A DNA stretch of 64,000 bases from UBA3006 sp036746695 (GCA_036746695.1 DAIODP010000001.1:1736001-1800000), one strand, 5' to 3'. Shown: positions 43,985 through 53,090, numbered from the stretch's first letter. Notes: generated by a model not told the origin, from the letters alone. Translations and numbers: made by a program.

Positions 43985-46435
43985 ATGGCAACCAAGCCCC
44001 GCAAGGGGTCATCTTCGTCGCGCCCCGCCTCCCGCGGCGCCAAGCGCCCCGCTGCTCGGGTCGTTCGCAGCCATGCCCCTATTGAAGAGGACGAAAGTTT
44101 CGACTTTGGCCGCCCGAAACGCCCATCGCTAATTCGGGCTGCAGTTGCCGGACGCGGCCCCGAGTTTGGTGGCATCGCGCTGGTGTGCCTGGGTGTTTTG
44201 TTGGCCGTTGCCACCTTCACCGGTGGCGGCGGTCCGCTTGGAAACTTGCTCGAGCGCATTTCATCGTGGCTCATCGGCCTTGGTCGATTTGTCTTGCCTA
44301 TCGCAGTTATTGCAGGCGGCATTGTGTCGATGAAGCGTGTGGAAGTGCAGCACAAAGTTCGTCTGGCATTTGGGTGGGTCGTCATCCTGCTTGGTTTGCT
44401 CGGCAGCATTCACGTAGTGATGAGCGACGGCTCGCTTGGTAGCGACCTCGACACATTCCGCCGCGGCGGTGGTGCATTCGGTTGGTTGTTGGGTGCGCTG
44501 TTGGAGCGAACAATAAACAATGCATTGGCCGTCATGGTGTTGCTTGCGCTCGTGCTTGTGGGTGTATTGATCACTACAAATTCCACCTTGCCGCAACTTG
44601 TGCGTCGCATTAGGGCGTGGGTAGACGGTGGAGCAAATCCTCGCGCAACACGCCAACACAGCAGCGATGATGGCGATGAGTACGAGCATTCGGGTTCCGA
44701 GTTTTACGACATTGAACTGGATGAACCGAAGGCGAAACGAAAGCGTGCGCGCAAACAAGTGGTGGAAGAGCCAGAAGATGCCGAAGATGAATTAGAGGAA
44801 TACGAAGAAGAATACGAAGAGGAAGTACAGCCGAAGAAGGTGCGCAAGGCACGCAAACCGTTGCTCTCGCAGATGGCGGCCGCAAGCGATGTCCCAACGG
44901 CAACCGCAATCATGAAAGCCCAGCCGCAACAGATGCCGCTTGGCCCCGGCGCTCGTGCAAGCAACTGGGTGTTGCCAACACTCGACATGCTCACTGTTAC
45001 TCGCCACGAAAAAGCAGACGAGCGCGCAACCGAAGAGCGCGGCGACAAGCTTGTTGATGCGTTGAAGGAGCACAACGTAGAAACCGAAATGGTTGGCTAC
45101 ACACGCGGCCCAACGGTTACGCGTTACGAGTTGTCGCTAGGTGGCGGCGTAAAGGTTGCCAAGGTCACGTCGCTCTCGCGCGACATCGCGTACACCATGG
45201 CCGCAACCGATGTCCGAATTCTTGCTCCAATTCCAGGCAAGTCGGCAATTGGTATTGAGGTACCAAACGCTGTGCGCGAATTGGTTTCACTTGGCGATCT
45301 CATGGTTTCCCAGGAGTCGCGCGCGGCAATGCATCCGCTGGACGTTGCCGTTGGCAAAGACATCGCTGGGCGTTCGGTGTTCCTCAACATTTCCACCACG
45401 CCACACATGCTCATTGCGGGCACCACCGGTGCGGGCAAGTCCAGCGCAATCAACTGCATCATCACCTCGGTGCTCATGCGCACCACGCCCGATCAGGTTC
45501 GCCTCATCTTGATCGACCCGAAGCAAGTAGAGATGGGCCAATATGCACGCCTCCCGCATTTGCTCACTCCGCCAGTAACCAACCCAAAGAAGGCAGCTAA
45601 TGCGCTTGGTTGGGCAGTGAAGGAAATGGAGCGCCGCTACGACTTGCTGGTCGAGGCCGGGTTCCGTGACATCAGTGGTTTCAACTCGGCGTACGACCGC
45701 GGCGAGTTGGAAGGCGAGGACGCCGACGAGAAATCGTTCGAGCGCATGCCGTACATCCTTGTTGTCGTCGACGAGTTAAACGACTTGATGATGGTCGCTG
45801 CGCGTGACGTAGAAGATTGCATTACCCGCATCGCACAAAAGGCTCGTGCCGTAGGTATTCACCTCATCGTTGCAACTCAACGACCAAGCGTCAACGTCAT
45901 CACCGGCGTGATCAAAGCCAACATTCCTGCACGTATGGCTTTCGCTGTTTCAAGCCTCACCGATAGCCGCGTTATTCTCGACCAACCCGGCGCCGAAAAA
46001 CTGATCGGTAAGGGCGACATGTTGCTTTTGCCAGGCAACACCTCGGTTGCGCAACGCATTCAGTCTGCGTGGGTAGACGAAGCCGAAGTTCGCAAGGTTG
46101 TTGCTCATTGGCGCAGGCAGGCCCCAGAAGTTGTTTATGTTTCGGGTGTCGACGGCGAACCAAGTGGTGGCAATGCAGGTGACAGCCTCTTCGGTGGCAC
46201 CACTGGCGACAGCGGCGACGACGAACTACTCCGTCAGGCAATGGACTTGGTGGTGCGCACTCGACAGGGAAGCACCTCGATGTTGCAGCGCAAACTGAAA
46301 GTTGGCTTTGCCCGTGCCGGCCGCATCATGGACTTGCTCGAGTCGCGCGGCGTGGTGGGCCCCAGCGAAGGCTCGAAGCCCCGCGAAGTGCTGATGACCG
46401 TAGAAGAACTAGAGCAACTGCAACAAGCCAGTTAA
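43985..46435 (+). CDS. ftsK: FtsK/SpoIIIE DNA translocase
   Basis: Septum-located DNA pump that clears chromosome termini during division, 816 residues. It has a basic N-terminus, four membrane helices (about 60-205), a charged linker rich in Glu (EEYEEEYEEE near 275), and the motor with Walker A GTTGAGKS (about 478-486) and Walker B VVVDELND (about 590). The C-terminal gamma winged helix (about 745-810, RQGSTSMLQRKLKVGFARA) reads KOPS-like sites. ATG 43985 is supported by the TACGGT spacing. Confidence 0.95.
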   Translation: MATKPRKGSSSSRPASRGAKRPAARVVRSHAPIEEDESFDFGRPKRPSLIRAAVAGRGPEFGGIALVCLGVLLAVATFTGGGGPLGNLLERISSWLIGLGRFVLPIAVIAGGIVSMKRVEVQHKVRLAFGWVVILLGLLGSIHVVMSDGSLGSDLDTFRRGGGAFGWLLGALLERTINNALAVMVLLALVLVGVLITTNSTLPQLVRRIRAWVDGGANPRATRQHSSDDGDEYEHSGSEFYDIELDEPKAKRKRARKQVVEEPEDAEDELEEYEEEYEEEVQPKKVRKARKPLLSQMAAASDVPTATAIMKAQPQQMPLGPGARASNWVLPTLDMLTVTRHEKADERATEERGDKLVDALKEHNVETEMVGYTRGPTVTRYELSLGGGVKVAKVTSLSRDIAYTMAATDVRILAPIPGKSAIGIEVPNAVRELVSLGDLMVSQESRAAMHPLDVAVGKDIAGRSVFLNISTTPHMLIAGTTGAGKSSAINCIITSVLMRTTPDQVRLILIDPKQVEMGQYARLPHLLTPPVTNPKKAANALGWAVKEMERRYDLLVEAGFRDISGFNSAYDRGELEGEDADEKSFERMPYILVVVDELNDLMMVAARDVEDCITRIAQKARAVGIHLIVATQRPSVNVITGVIKANIPARMAFAVSSLTDSRVILDQPGAEKLIGKGDMLLLPGNTSVAQRIQSAWVDEAEVRKVVAHWRRQAPEVVYVSGVDGEPSGGNAGDSLFGGTTGDSGDDELLRQAMDLVVRTRQGSTSMLQRKLKVGFARAGRIMDLLESRGVVGPSEGSKPREVLMTVEELEQLQQAS

Positions 46436-46475
46436 GTTGCCTCCGGCCGCTGTCGGCATGGTCTAAAAAATGTCG

Positions 46476-46481
46476 TAATGT
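46476..46481 (+). promoter_or_regulatory. -10 hexamer of the SMP-30 gene (leaderless)
   Basis: TAATGT ends 6 nt before ATG 46488. Confidence 0.48.
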
Positions 46482-46487
46482 CTCGCT

Positions 46488-47408
46488 ATGGCCGAACTTA
46501 CTGAAATCACCTCAGGACTCCGTTTCCCAGAAGGACCAATCGCAATGCCCGATGGCAGCGTGATTTTGGTCGAGATGTTTGGAAAGTGCATCACTCGAGT
46601 AAAGCCCGATGGCACAAAAGAAAAGATCGCCGATGTGCCTGGTGGCCCAAACGGCATTGCGTTCGGCCCAGATTGCGGTTTGTACATTTGCAACAACGGC
46701 GGCTCGTTTAGCGAGGTCGATTTCTTGGGCCTCACGTTCCCTGGCCCGATGGTTGAAGCCGACTACATCGGTGGACGCATTCAACGACTCGACATGGAAA
46801 CAGGCGAGCTGAAAGATTTGTACACCGAATGCAATGGCAACAAATTGCGCGGGCCGAATGACATTGTTTTCGATGCGCACGGTGGCATGTGGTTTACCGA
46901 TCACGGAATTCGTCACGGCCGCCACGCCGATTTGAGCGGCATCTATTACGCAAAGATCGACGGCTCGATGATCAAGGAAGTGGTGTTTCCCACCGATTCG
47001 CCAAACGGCATTGGCCTCTCGCCAGATGGCAACACGCTGTACTGGGCGGAAACCCACACAGGTCGTGTTTTCCACTTGGCGATTACTGCACCTGGCGAAA
47101 CCGCTCCGTTTAGTGCCATCGATCCATCGGTGTGTTTGTGCGGCCTACCCGGTGTGCAGTTGTTTGACTCGCTCGCTATCGATGGCGACGGAAATGTGTG
47201 CGTCGCCACGCTTGGTTTACAAACCGCCGGCATCACCGTGATTTCGCCGAAAGGCGAAGTGCTCGAGCAGATCCTCACGGGCGACCCACTCACCACCAAC
47301 ATCTGCTTCGGCGGGCCCGACTTTAAAACGGCGTATCTCACGCTGTCTGGAACTGGTCGTTTGGTGTCGATGCCCTGGCCATACAAGGGTCTCAAGCTCA
47401 ATTACTAA
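46488..47408 (+). CDS. SMP-30/gluconolactonase-type lactonase
   Basis: Six-bladed beta-propeller of 306 residues. Metal ligands of the family are visible: Glu15 in RFPEGP, Asn in RGPNDIVFD, and Asp in DSLAIDGDGN. It probably hydrolyses a sugar lactone or lactone-like ester; the substrate is unknown. It is cytoplasmic, with no signal peptide, and lies as a single gene between ftsK and rimO. Confidence 0.88.
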   Translation: MAELTEITSGLRFPEGPIAMPDGSVILVEMFGKCITRVKPDGTKEKIADVPGGPNGIAFGPDCGLYICNNGGSFSEVDFLGLTFPGPMVEADYIGGRIQRLDMETGELKDLYTECNGNKLRGPNDIVFDAHGGMWFTDHGIRHGRHADLSGIYYAKIDGSMIKEVVFPTDSPNGIGLSPDGNTLYWAETHTGRVFHLAITAPGETAPFSAIDPSVCLCGLPGVQLFDSLAIDGDGNVCVATLGLQTAGITVISPKGEVLEQILTGDPLTTNICFGGPDFKTAYLTLSGTGRLVSMPWPYKGLKLNY

Positions 47409-47428
47409 ACGCCCCACAGGTAGGCTCA

Positions 47429-48724
47429 ATGCCTGTGCAGCAACGTTTTTACATAGAGACGCTGGGCTGCCCCAAGAATGATGTCGACTCCGACAAAATT
47501 GTCGGCACCTTGCTGGCCGATGGCCTGGCCGCAACCGACGACCCATCGCTTGCCGACGTGGTTGTTGTCAATACCTGCGCATTTATCGAAGAGGCCAGGC
47601 GAGAGAGCATCGACACGGTTTTGGCGCTTGGAGCACAACGCAAAGATGGCGCGCGCCTAGTAGTCACGGGCTGCATGGCCGAGCGGTACGGCGCCGAATT
47701 GGCCGAGGCGCTGCCAGAGGCCGATCAGGTTGCTGGCTTCGGTGTTCCTGTGCAGTTTGGGCGCAAGCCTCTAGCGGTGTCGTCGGCACCAATTCCGTCG
47801 TTCGACTTGCTCAACTTGCCAAGACCCAAGTCGTCATCGCCGTGGGCCTACGTAAAAATTGCAGAAGGCTGCGATCGCAATTGTGGTTTCTGCGCAATTC
47901 CGTCGTTCCGTGGGCCGCAACGCAGCCGCGACATCGAATCCATTTTGCATGAAGTAGACGAACTGCAGGCCAAAGAGATTGTGCTTGTTGCACAAGACTT
48001 GGCAAGTTACGGCAAAGACCGCCCAAACGAATTGGGCGCCGGCTCAATCGTTCCGCTTGTTCGCGCAGTAAGCGCAGTTGCAGAGCGCACGCGACTTTTG
48101 TACTTGTATCCAAGCGATCTCACCGACGAACTGATCGAGGCCATGCTCGAAACGGGTGTTCCATATTTCGACTTGTCCTTGCAGCACGTCAGCAAGCCAC
48201 ACCTTCGCCGCATGCGTCGCTGGGGCGATGGCGACCGATTCTTGCAACGCATTGGCGACATCCGTGCGCTCAGCCCAGACGCCGCGTTTCGTAGCAACTT
48301 CATTGTTGGCTACCCGGGCGAGACCGAGGAAGACCACGATCAGTTATTGCGCTTCGTTGAGGAAGCCCAATTGGATTGGTGTGGTTTCTTTACCTTCAGC
48401 CCCGAAGAGGGTACGCATGCAATGACGCTGCCAGATCATGTCGACCCAGCGTTGATGAACGAGCGCATTTCCGAATTGCGCGGCATGCAAGACGACATCA
48501 CTGCTTCGCGCCGCGACGACCTCATTGGCCAAACGGTGCAGGTACTGGTGGATGAAGTGGGCATTGGACGCACGCATCGCGAGGCTCCGTCTATCGATGG
48601 TGTAGTGCATGTCAGCAACACTCTTGCTGTTGGCCAGTTTGTTGATGTCGAAATTGCCGATGCATTAGGCCCCGACTTGATCGCCGTCGGAGCCGACACC
48701 AGTCAATTCGACGAGGAAGAATAG
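47429..48724 (+). CDS. rimO: Ribosomal protein S12 methylthiotransferase
   Basis: Radical-SAM enzyme that methylthiolates an aspartate of S12, 431 residues. The auxiliary cluster uses Cys14, Cys50 and Cys82, the radical-SAM cluster Cys148, Cys152 and Cys155 (CDRNCGFC), and a C-terminal TRAM domain is present. RimO rather than MiaB is indicated by ETLGCPKN. ATG 47429 is kept; TAGGCT lies 2 nt before it and 8 nt before an in-frame GTG at 47435, which may be the true leaderless start. Confidence 0.94.
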   Translation: MPVQQRFYIETLGCPKNDVDSDKIVGTLLADGLAATDDPSLADVVVVNTCAFIEEARRESIDTVLALGAQRKDGARLVVTGCMAERYGAELAEALPEADQVAGFGVPVQFGRKPLAVSSAPIPSFDLLNLPRPKSSSPWAYVKIAEGCDRNCGFCAIPSFRGPQRSRDIESILHEVDELQAKEIVLVAQDLASYGKDRPNELGAGSIVPLVRAVSAVAERTRLLYLYPSDLTDELIEAMLETGVPYFDLSLQHVSKPHLRRMRRWGDGDRFLQRIGDIRALSPDAAFRSNFIVGYPGETEEDHDQLLRFVEEAQLDWCGFFTFSPEEGTHAMTLPDHVDPALMNERISELRGMQDDITASRRDDLIGQTVQVLVDEVGIGRTHREAPSIDGVVHVSNTLAVGQFVDVEIADALGPDLIAVGADTSQFDEEE

Positions 48725-48728
48725 ACCC

Positions 48729-49280
48729 ATGCCAACGGACCCAAGCGCAATCCGAACATGGGCTAACGCCATCACTGTCAGTCGGCTGCTTGTCTCGCCA
48801 TTGATGTTTGCGATTATCCCCGACGACAATGTTGGTTCGTGGGCGGCGACAGGGCTTTGGTTCGTGCTCAGCATGAGCGACTTGGTGGATGGCTATCTTG
48901 CCCGCAAAGAGGGGACTACCCGCAGCGGCGCGTTTCTCGACCCGCTCGCCGACAAAGTGTGCGTGCTTGGCGCAATGTTTGTTTTGGTCAACCGCGGATA
49001 CTTCAGTGCGTGGCTGGTTGGCATTATTGCGGCGCGTGAAATTTCGATCAGTTTGTATCGCGTGTTTGCTGGCGCAAAAGGCGTCAGTGTTCCCGCAAGT
49101 AGGGCCGCGAAGTGGAAGACATTCGCTCAGCAGTCGGCAGTTGGGTTTGCTGTACTGCCATGGACGGCCGCCAACTACACGATTGCCGCCAAGGGCTCAC
49201 TCGTTATTGCTGTAGTGCTCACCGTGTACAGCGGTGCACAGTATTGGCTTGTTGCCATTCGCGCACGGCGGGCTCGTTAA
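48729..49280 (+). CDS. pgsA: CDP-diacylglycerol-glycerol-3-phosphate 3-phosphatidyltransferase
   Basis: Makes phosphatidylglycerophosphate in the membrane; 183 residues with about five helices. The CDP-alcohol phosphotransferase motif is complete: Asp51, Asp54-Gly55, Ala58-Arg59, Gly67, Asp71, Asp75. Gene order rimO-pgsA-cinA with 3-4 nt gaps is conserved in actinobacteria. Confidence 0.94.
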   Translation: MPTDPSAIRTWANAITVSRLLVSPLMFAIIPDDNVGSWAATGLWFVLSMSDLVDGYLARKEGTTRSGAFLDPLADKVCVLGAMFVLVNRGYFSAWLVGIIAAREISISLYRVFAGAKGVSVPASRAAKWKTFAQQSAVGFAVLPWTAANYTIAAKGSLVIAVVLTVYSGAQYWLVAIRARRAR

Positions 49281-49283
49281 ACA

Positions 49284-50522
49284 ATGCGTTGCGACGTCGT
49301 TGCTATCGGTACCGAACTGCTGCTTGGCCAGATAGTCGACACCAACTCGTCGTGGCTAGGGGAGCAGCTTTCCGCAGCAGGTATCGATTCGTGCTTGCAG
49401 GTAAAGGTTGGAGACAATCTCAATCGAATGGTCAAAGCCATTCGCCAAACACTCGAAGATGCCGATGCCGTAATCATCTGCGGTGGGCTTGGGCCAACGC
49501 ACGACGACATCACTCGCGAGGCAATCGCCGAAATTATGGGCGTTGAGCTGGAATTTAATGACGAAGTTGGCATGGTCATCTCGGAAATGTTTGCATCCCG
49601 CAACCGACGCATGCCCGAAATCAACATGCGCCAAGCAATGGTGCCCAAAGGTGCCAACATCATCGAGCAGCGAAGGGGTACTGCACCAGGCTTAATTTGC
49701 CCAGTTGGCAACAAGGTCATTTACGCCGTTCCCGGCGTGCCCTACGAGCTCTACGAAATGTTCGAGCGCGCCATTCTTCCCGATCTGCTCGTTCGCTCGG
49801 GTTCGGTCTCTATCATTTCTAGTCGAGTGTTGCGAACCTGGGGCGAAACAGAAAGCGGGCTCAACGAGCGACTGTTCGGTGTCATTGAAGAACTCGAGTC
49901 TGTGGGCAACCCAACACTTGCGTTTCTTGCAAGCGGCTGGGAGGGCATCAAAGTACGCCTCACCGCTAAAGCGGCAACTCGCCCCGAGGTGGTTTCAATT
50001 CTCAACGAGTGGGAGCAAAAGGTGCGCGCCGCTATCGGCGACATCGTGTTCGGTATTGACGACGACACTATGGAGTCAGTTGTTCTGCAGATGCTTCGCG
50101 ATCGTGGGCTCACGCTTGGTTTGGCCGAGTCGGTTACGGGCGGTTTGGTTTCTGGTCGGCTCACCAACATTGCGGGTGCAAGCGACGTGCTGCGTGGCGG
50201 TGTCGTCTCGTATGCCAGCGAAGTGAAGTTTGACGTTCTTGGGGTTTCAAAAGGCCCAGTTGTTTCGCCAGAGGCGGCAGTCGAGATGGCTGTCGGTGCT
50301 CAGCGAGTGCTTGGGGCCGATGTGGGCCTCTCGCTGACGGGCGTTGCCGGCCCGGCGGAACAAGAGGGGCAACGGCCCGGCACCCTGTGCATAGGGGTTG
50401 CTCTGCCCAGCGGCGTCACAGCATCGTCGGTGGTACAGCTGCCTGGCGCGCGAGACCAGATGAGACAACTCAGCGTCATCAGCGCACTCGATTTTCTTCG
50501 TCGCCAATTGCGCGAGAGTTAA
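49284..50522 (+). CDS. cinA: CinA: ADP-ribose/NMN-processing protein
   Basis: CinA of 412 residues with an N-terminal MoCF-like COG1058 domain (VVAIGTELLLGQIVDTN; ICGGLGPTHDD near 70) and a C-terminal PncC-type NMN deamidase domain (GLAESVTGGLVSGRLTNI near 285). It recycles pyridine nucleotides. It is last in the rimO-pgsA-cinA operon, which ends at the bidirectional terminator. In many actinobacteria recA follows; here the rhodopsin gene does. Confidence 0.95.
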   Translation: MRCDVVAIGTELLLGQIVDTNSSWLGEQLSAAGIDSCLQVKVGDNLNRMVKAIRQTLEDADAVIICGGLGPTHDDITREAIAEIMGVELEFNDEVGMVISEMFASRNRRMPEINMRQAMVPKGANIIEQRRGTAPGLICPVGNKVIYAVPGVPYELYEMFERAILPDLLVRSGSVSIISSRVLRTWGETESGLNERLFGVIEELESVGNPTLAFLASGWEGIKVRLTAKAATRPEVVSILNEWEQKVRAAIGDIVFGIDDDTMESVVLQMLRDRGLTLGLAESVTGGLVSGRLTNIAGASDVLRGGVVSYASEVKFDVLGVSKGPVVSPEAAVEMAVGAQRVLGADVGLSLTGVAGPAEQEGQRPGTLCIGVALPSGVTASSVVQLPGARDQMRQLSVISALDFLRRQLRES

Positions 50523-50538
50523 ACGCGACAATAAAAAA

Positions 50539-50564
50539 AGCCCCGGCCGAAGCCGGGGCTTTTT
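50539..50564. terminator. Bidirectional intrinsic terminator
   Basis: A 9-bp GC-rich stem (AGCCCCGGC, 50539-50547, with GCCGGGGCT, 50552-50560) has a 4-nt loop. It is flanked by an A-run at 50533-50539 and a T-run at 50560-50564, so it can terminate both cinA (plus) and the rhodopsin gene (minus). It is the only textbook terminator seen in the window. Confidence 0.92.
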
Positions 50565-50578
50565 CAGTACTTGAGTAC

Positions 50579-51334
50579 TTACGCTGCGCGGTAACCCTCG
50601 GACTCGGAGCGGGACAACGCGATGGACATAATGACCAATCCGTATCCTGCCTTCGCGAGTACGTCGGAAGCCGAGTAGCCAACTTGAATAACAGTTGATG
50701 CCTCTTCTGGCGACAAGCCGATTTGCGTTGCAAGCCAGCTGGTGGAGTCTCCCAAGATGTAGAAAATTGGGTAGATACCCCAGGTGAACACGAGCAAGTA
50801 GCGAAGGTTGTTCAACTTCTTGCCAATTTCGCCTGTCTGTGACTTCAGGGTCTTGCCAACTTCTCCTGCGAAAAGTTCGTACAACACGTACAGCATGAAG
50901 GCGCCAGAGATGGCTCCCCACAGTGTGCGTGTGCTGCTACCGAATTCTGCGACTTCGCCTGGGTATCCAGTTGCGATCATCAACAGTGCTGCAATAACCA
51001 AGCGTGGCGTTACTTTCTTTGCCACTTCCTTGGAAACGCCCGAAACTACAACGAGCTCGGCAACGAGTAGTGGCACGGTGAGCAGCCAGTCCGCATAGCG
51101 GTAGCCCTCGTTCCATTCACCAGTTCCTAGATTGCTGAACATTCTCCAGTAGTGATAGGCCGCGATTCCGCAAATCATTGCGGACATCGTGATTGCGTTG
51201 CGGTATGCAGGTGCAATGCGGTTGCGGGACACGAGGAAGTACACAAATGCAATTCCGAGTGCTGCTGTCGAAAATGACAGCGCGTTATAGACGAGGTCGT
51301 AGTTACTGACGACCAATCCTGTTGCTTCTTCCAT
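50579..51334 (-). CDS. Light-driven proton pump, xanthorhodopsin/actinorhodopsin-like
   Basis: Seven-helix microbial rhodopsin of 251 residues. The helix C motif is Asp82-Thr86-Glu93 (DTE, outward proton pump), His61 can pair with Asp82, Leu90 at the tuning site predicts green absorption, and Asp224 and the retinal Lys228 lie in helix G. Gly140 stands where bacteriorhodopsin has Trp138; this fenestration glycine allows a carotenoid antenna in xanthorhodopsin. ATG 51334 is fixed by AGGAGG at 51344-51349; the upstream in-frame codon at 51427 is rejected. No retinal or carotenoid genes are in the window. Confidence 0.97.
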   Translation of the reverse strand: MEEATGLVVSNYDLVYNALSFSTAALGIAFVYFLVSRNRIAPAYRNAITMSAMICGIAAYHYWRMFSNLGTGEWNEGYRYADWLLTVPLLVAELVVVSGVSKEVAKKVTPRLVIAALLMIATGYPGEVAEFGSSTRTLWGAISGAFMLYVLYELFAGEVGKTLKSQTGEIGKKLNNLRYLLVFTWGIYPIFYILGDSTSWLATQIGLSPEEASTVIQVGYSASDVLAKAGYGLVIMSIALSRSESEGYRAA

Positions 51335-51428
51335 TATGAGTTTCCTCCTGATTTGGGTCCAGCAGCCGATTGACCACTTAGAAGACCCAATTCCATTATT
51401 GAGTACTTCTGGGGGGCGCGCCAGCAAC

Positions 51429-51448
51429 TAACCATTACAGAATGGTTA
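51429..51448. promoter_or_regulatory. 8-bp inverted repeat upstream of the rhodopsin gene
   Basis: TAACCATT (51429-51436) and AATGGTTA (51441-51448) with a 4-nt loop lie 12 nt past the SDR stop and about 95 nt before the rhodopsin ATG. There is no T-run after it on the minus strand, so it is a weak terminator at best; it may be an operator. Confidence 0.35.
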
Positions 51449-51459
51449 CAAAATGGGGG

Positions 51460-52197
51460 CTACATCACCTGCGTAAGGCCGCCATCTACAACGAAAATCT
51501 GCCCCGTTACATAGGTGGTGCGCAGTAGGCCCAGGGTGGCTTCCACGCAGTCGTCTGGGGTAGCCGACCGATGCAGAGGCGTAATGGCCTTCACGCCATC
51601 GTGCTGGTTTTGCCAGTCCTTAGTCCAGGGGGTTTCCACTAATCCGGGGGCCACCGCGTTCACCCGCACGGGCCCGCACGCCTTTGCCAAGAGAATGGTC
51701 ATGTGGTTGAGGGCCGCCTTCGACATTGCATACGCAATCGAACTGCCCATGGCCCTTACCCCGGCAACCGAGGTGATGTTGACCACGTTGCCATCTTGGC
51801 TCTTTCGCAGGTGTGGCATTGCGTACTTCGTAAGCATCCACGTGCCCGTGACATTGACGTCGAATGTGCGCGTAAATATGTCGTCGGTAAGCGCATCCAG
51901 ATTGTGATGGGCAATCAGCTGCGTCCATCCTGCGTTGTTGATCAATATGTCTAGTTGGCCAAATTGTTTGATGGTTTGGTCAACAAGGTTTTCACCTTGT
52001 TCTTTGTTGCTGATGTCGGCCTGCACGTACATGGCTTGAGGGCCTAACTCGGCCGCAAGTTTTTCGCCGGCCTCAACCGATGTCGACGAGTTGACCACAA
52101 CCGATGCACCCAGCTGCGAAAGCCGACGCGCAATTGCTTCGCCGATGCCGCTAGTCGAGCCGGTGACGATGGCAACTTTGCCCGAAAATTCGCTCAT
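51460..52197 (-). CDS. Short-chain dehydrogenase/reductase
   Basis: SDR of 245 residues with TGSTSGIG at 12-19, NNAG near 89, the catalytic ITS and YAMSK blocks, and a C-terminal VTGQIFVVDGG. ATG 52197 overlaps the stop of the DDAH-like gene (ATGA), so the two form an operon. The pairing is unusual and the substrate is unknown. Confidence 0.9.
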   Translation of the reverse strand: MSEFSGKVAIVTGSTSGIGEAIARRLSQLGASVVVNSSTSVEAGEKLAAELGPQAMYVQADISNKEQGENLVDQTIKQFGQLDILINNAGWTQLIAHHNLDALTDDIFTRTFDVNVTGTWMLTKYAMPHLRKSQDGNVVNITSVAGVRAMGSSIAYAMSKAALNHMTILLAKACGPVRVNAVAPGLVETPWTKDWQNQHDGVKAITPLHRSATPDDCVEATLGLLRTTYVTGQIFVVDGGLTQVM

Positions 52198-53066
52198 GGC
52201 AACCTCAACAACGGCGCAGTCAGGCATGTTGGCCCGCCGTCACCCTTCACCGCCACGTTGTCGCCAGAAAAGATGTGCACCTCAACGCCGCCTTCGCGAA
52301 GCTTTCCTTCAATCTCTGGGTTGCCCGCTGCGAGCACCACCACATTCGGTCGCACGGTAAGAATGTTGCCACCTTGCGTCAACATTTCTTTCTCACTAAC
52401 CGAGTACCACGAGATGCCGCGCGACTGTAGAAATTGCAACAGCCGAACAGGGGCCAACGGTTCGTACACCACCGCCTTGTCGTGCGCGATTGGCGACAGC
52501 ACGCTCATTAGGTGAAGCACTGCGCTGGGGCCTTCAAAGTGGGGGAGGTCGAATGCAAACACGTCTACGCCAAATGGCGCGAGCAGCGCGCGGATCTGTT
52601 CAACTCCTGCTTCGTTGGTGCGGTAGCCAATGCCAATGAGCAGAGTTTTTGCATCAAGCCACACCTTGTCGCCGCCATCGGCAAATGCTGGTGCGCTCAA
52701 TTCACCCAAAATTGGCACGCCAATTCGCTCGAGGTCTTTTCGAAATTCGGCGGGTTCTGGCGACCGCACTGGTTTCGCCATGTGCAACAGAATCGCACCA
52801 TGCGGCGTCATGATCATTGGGTCGTGCATGTATACCGAGTCGACGAGCCCGTCTACTGCGGGCGCGATGTCTACCTGGCAACCAAGTTGTTCCAGCAGCG
52901 CAGTAAACGATTCGTGCTCGGCAACAAGCGCTGTGGTATCTGGCATGCGCCAGTAACCCTCCTCCACAAATTTGCCTTTTGTTGTTGGCGTGCGAACAAG
53001 CACGCGAGAAAGTTGCGACACCATATCTGGCGTGCCCCATTGGGTGGAGGTATCAGGAGTAGGCAT
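52194..53066 (-). CDS. Dimethylarginine dimethylaminohydrolase-like amidinohydrolase
   Basis: Pentein-fold guanidino-modifying enzyme of 290 residues. The catalytic cysteine near the C-terminus lies in GDGGPTCLTAPLLR. YMHDPMIM and FADGGDKVW carry substrate-binding acids, and His in AVLHLMSV completes the triad. It probably hydrolyses methylarginine or arginine-like compounds. ATG 53066 is preferred over 53072 and 53096: TAGGCT in the shared palindrome ends 8 nt upstream. It is divergent from the pentapeptide lipoprotein. Confidence 0.87.
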   Translation of the reverse strand: MPTPDTSTQWGTPDMVSQLSRVLVRTPTTKGKFVEEGYWRMPDTTALVAEHESFTALLEQLGCQVDIAPAVDGLVDSVYMHDPMIMTPHGAILLHMAKPVRSPEPAEFRKDLERIGVPILGELSAPAFADGGDKVWLDAKTLLIGIGYRTNEAGVEQIRALLAPFGVDVFAFDLPHFEGPSAVLHLMSVLSPIAHDKAVVYEPLAPVRLLQFLQSRGISWYSVSEKEMLTQGGNILTVRPNVVVLAAGNPEIEGKLREGGVEVHIFSGDNVAVKGDGGPTCLTAPLLRLP

Positions 53067-53073
53067 AGTCATG

Positions 53074-53085
53074 AAGCCTAGGCTT
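53074..53085. promoter_or_regulatory. Palindromic shared -10 (AAGCCTAGGCTT)
   Basis: A perfect 12-bp palindrome provides TAGGCT on both strands. On plus (53079-53084) it ends 6 nt before ATG 53091; on minus (53080-53075) it ends 8 nt before ATG 53066. Both divergent genes appear leaderless and must compete for one site. Confidence 0.5.
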
Positions 53086-53090
53086 GGTGC

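Noticed and set aside
43894..44409. Upstream extension of the vapB frame over ftsK
   Set aside because: It is antisense to the FtsK membrane domain; the Phd/YefM domain starts exactly at ATG 43893.
51335..51427. 31-residue extension of the rhodopsin N-terminus
   Set aside because: AGGAGG at 51344-51349 fixes the start at 51334, and the extension is not part of any known rhodopsin fold.
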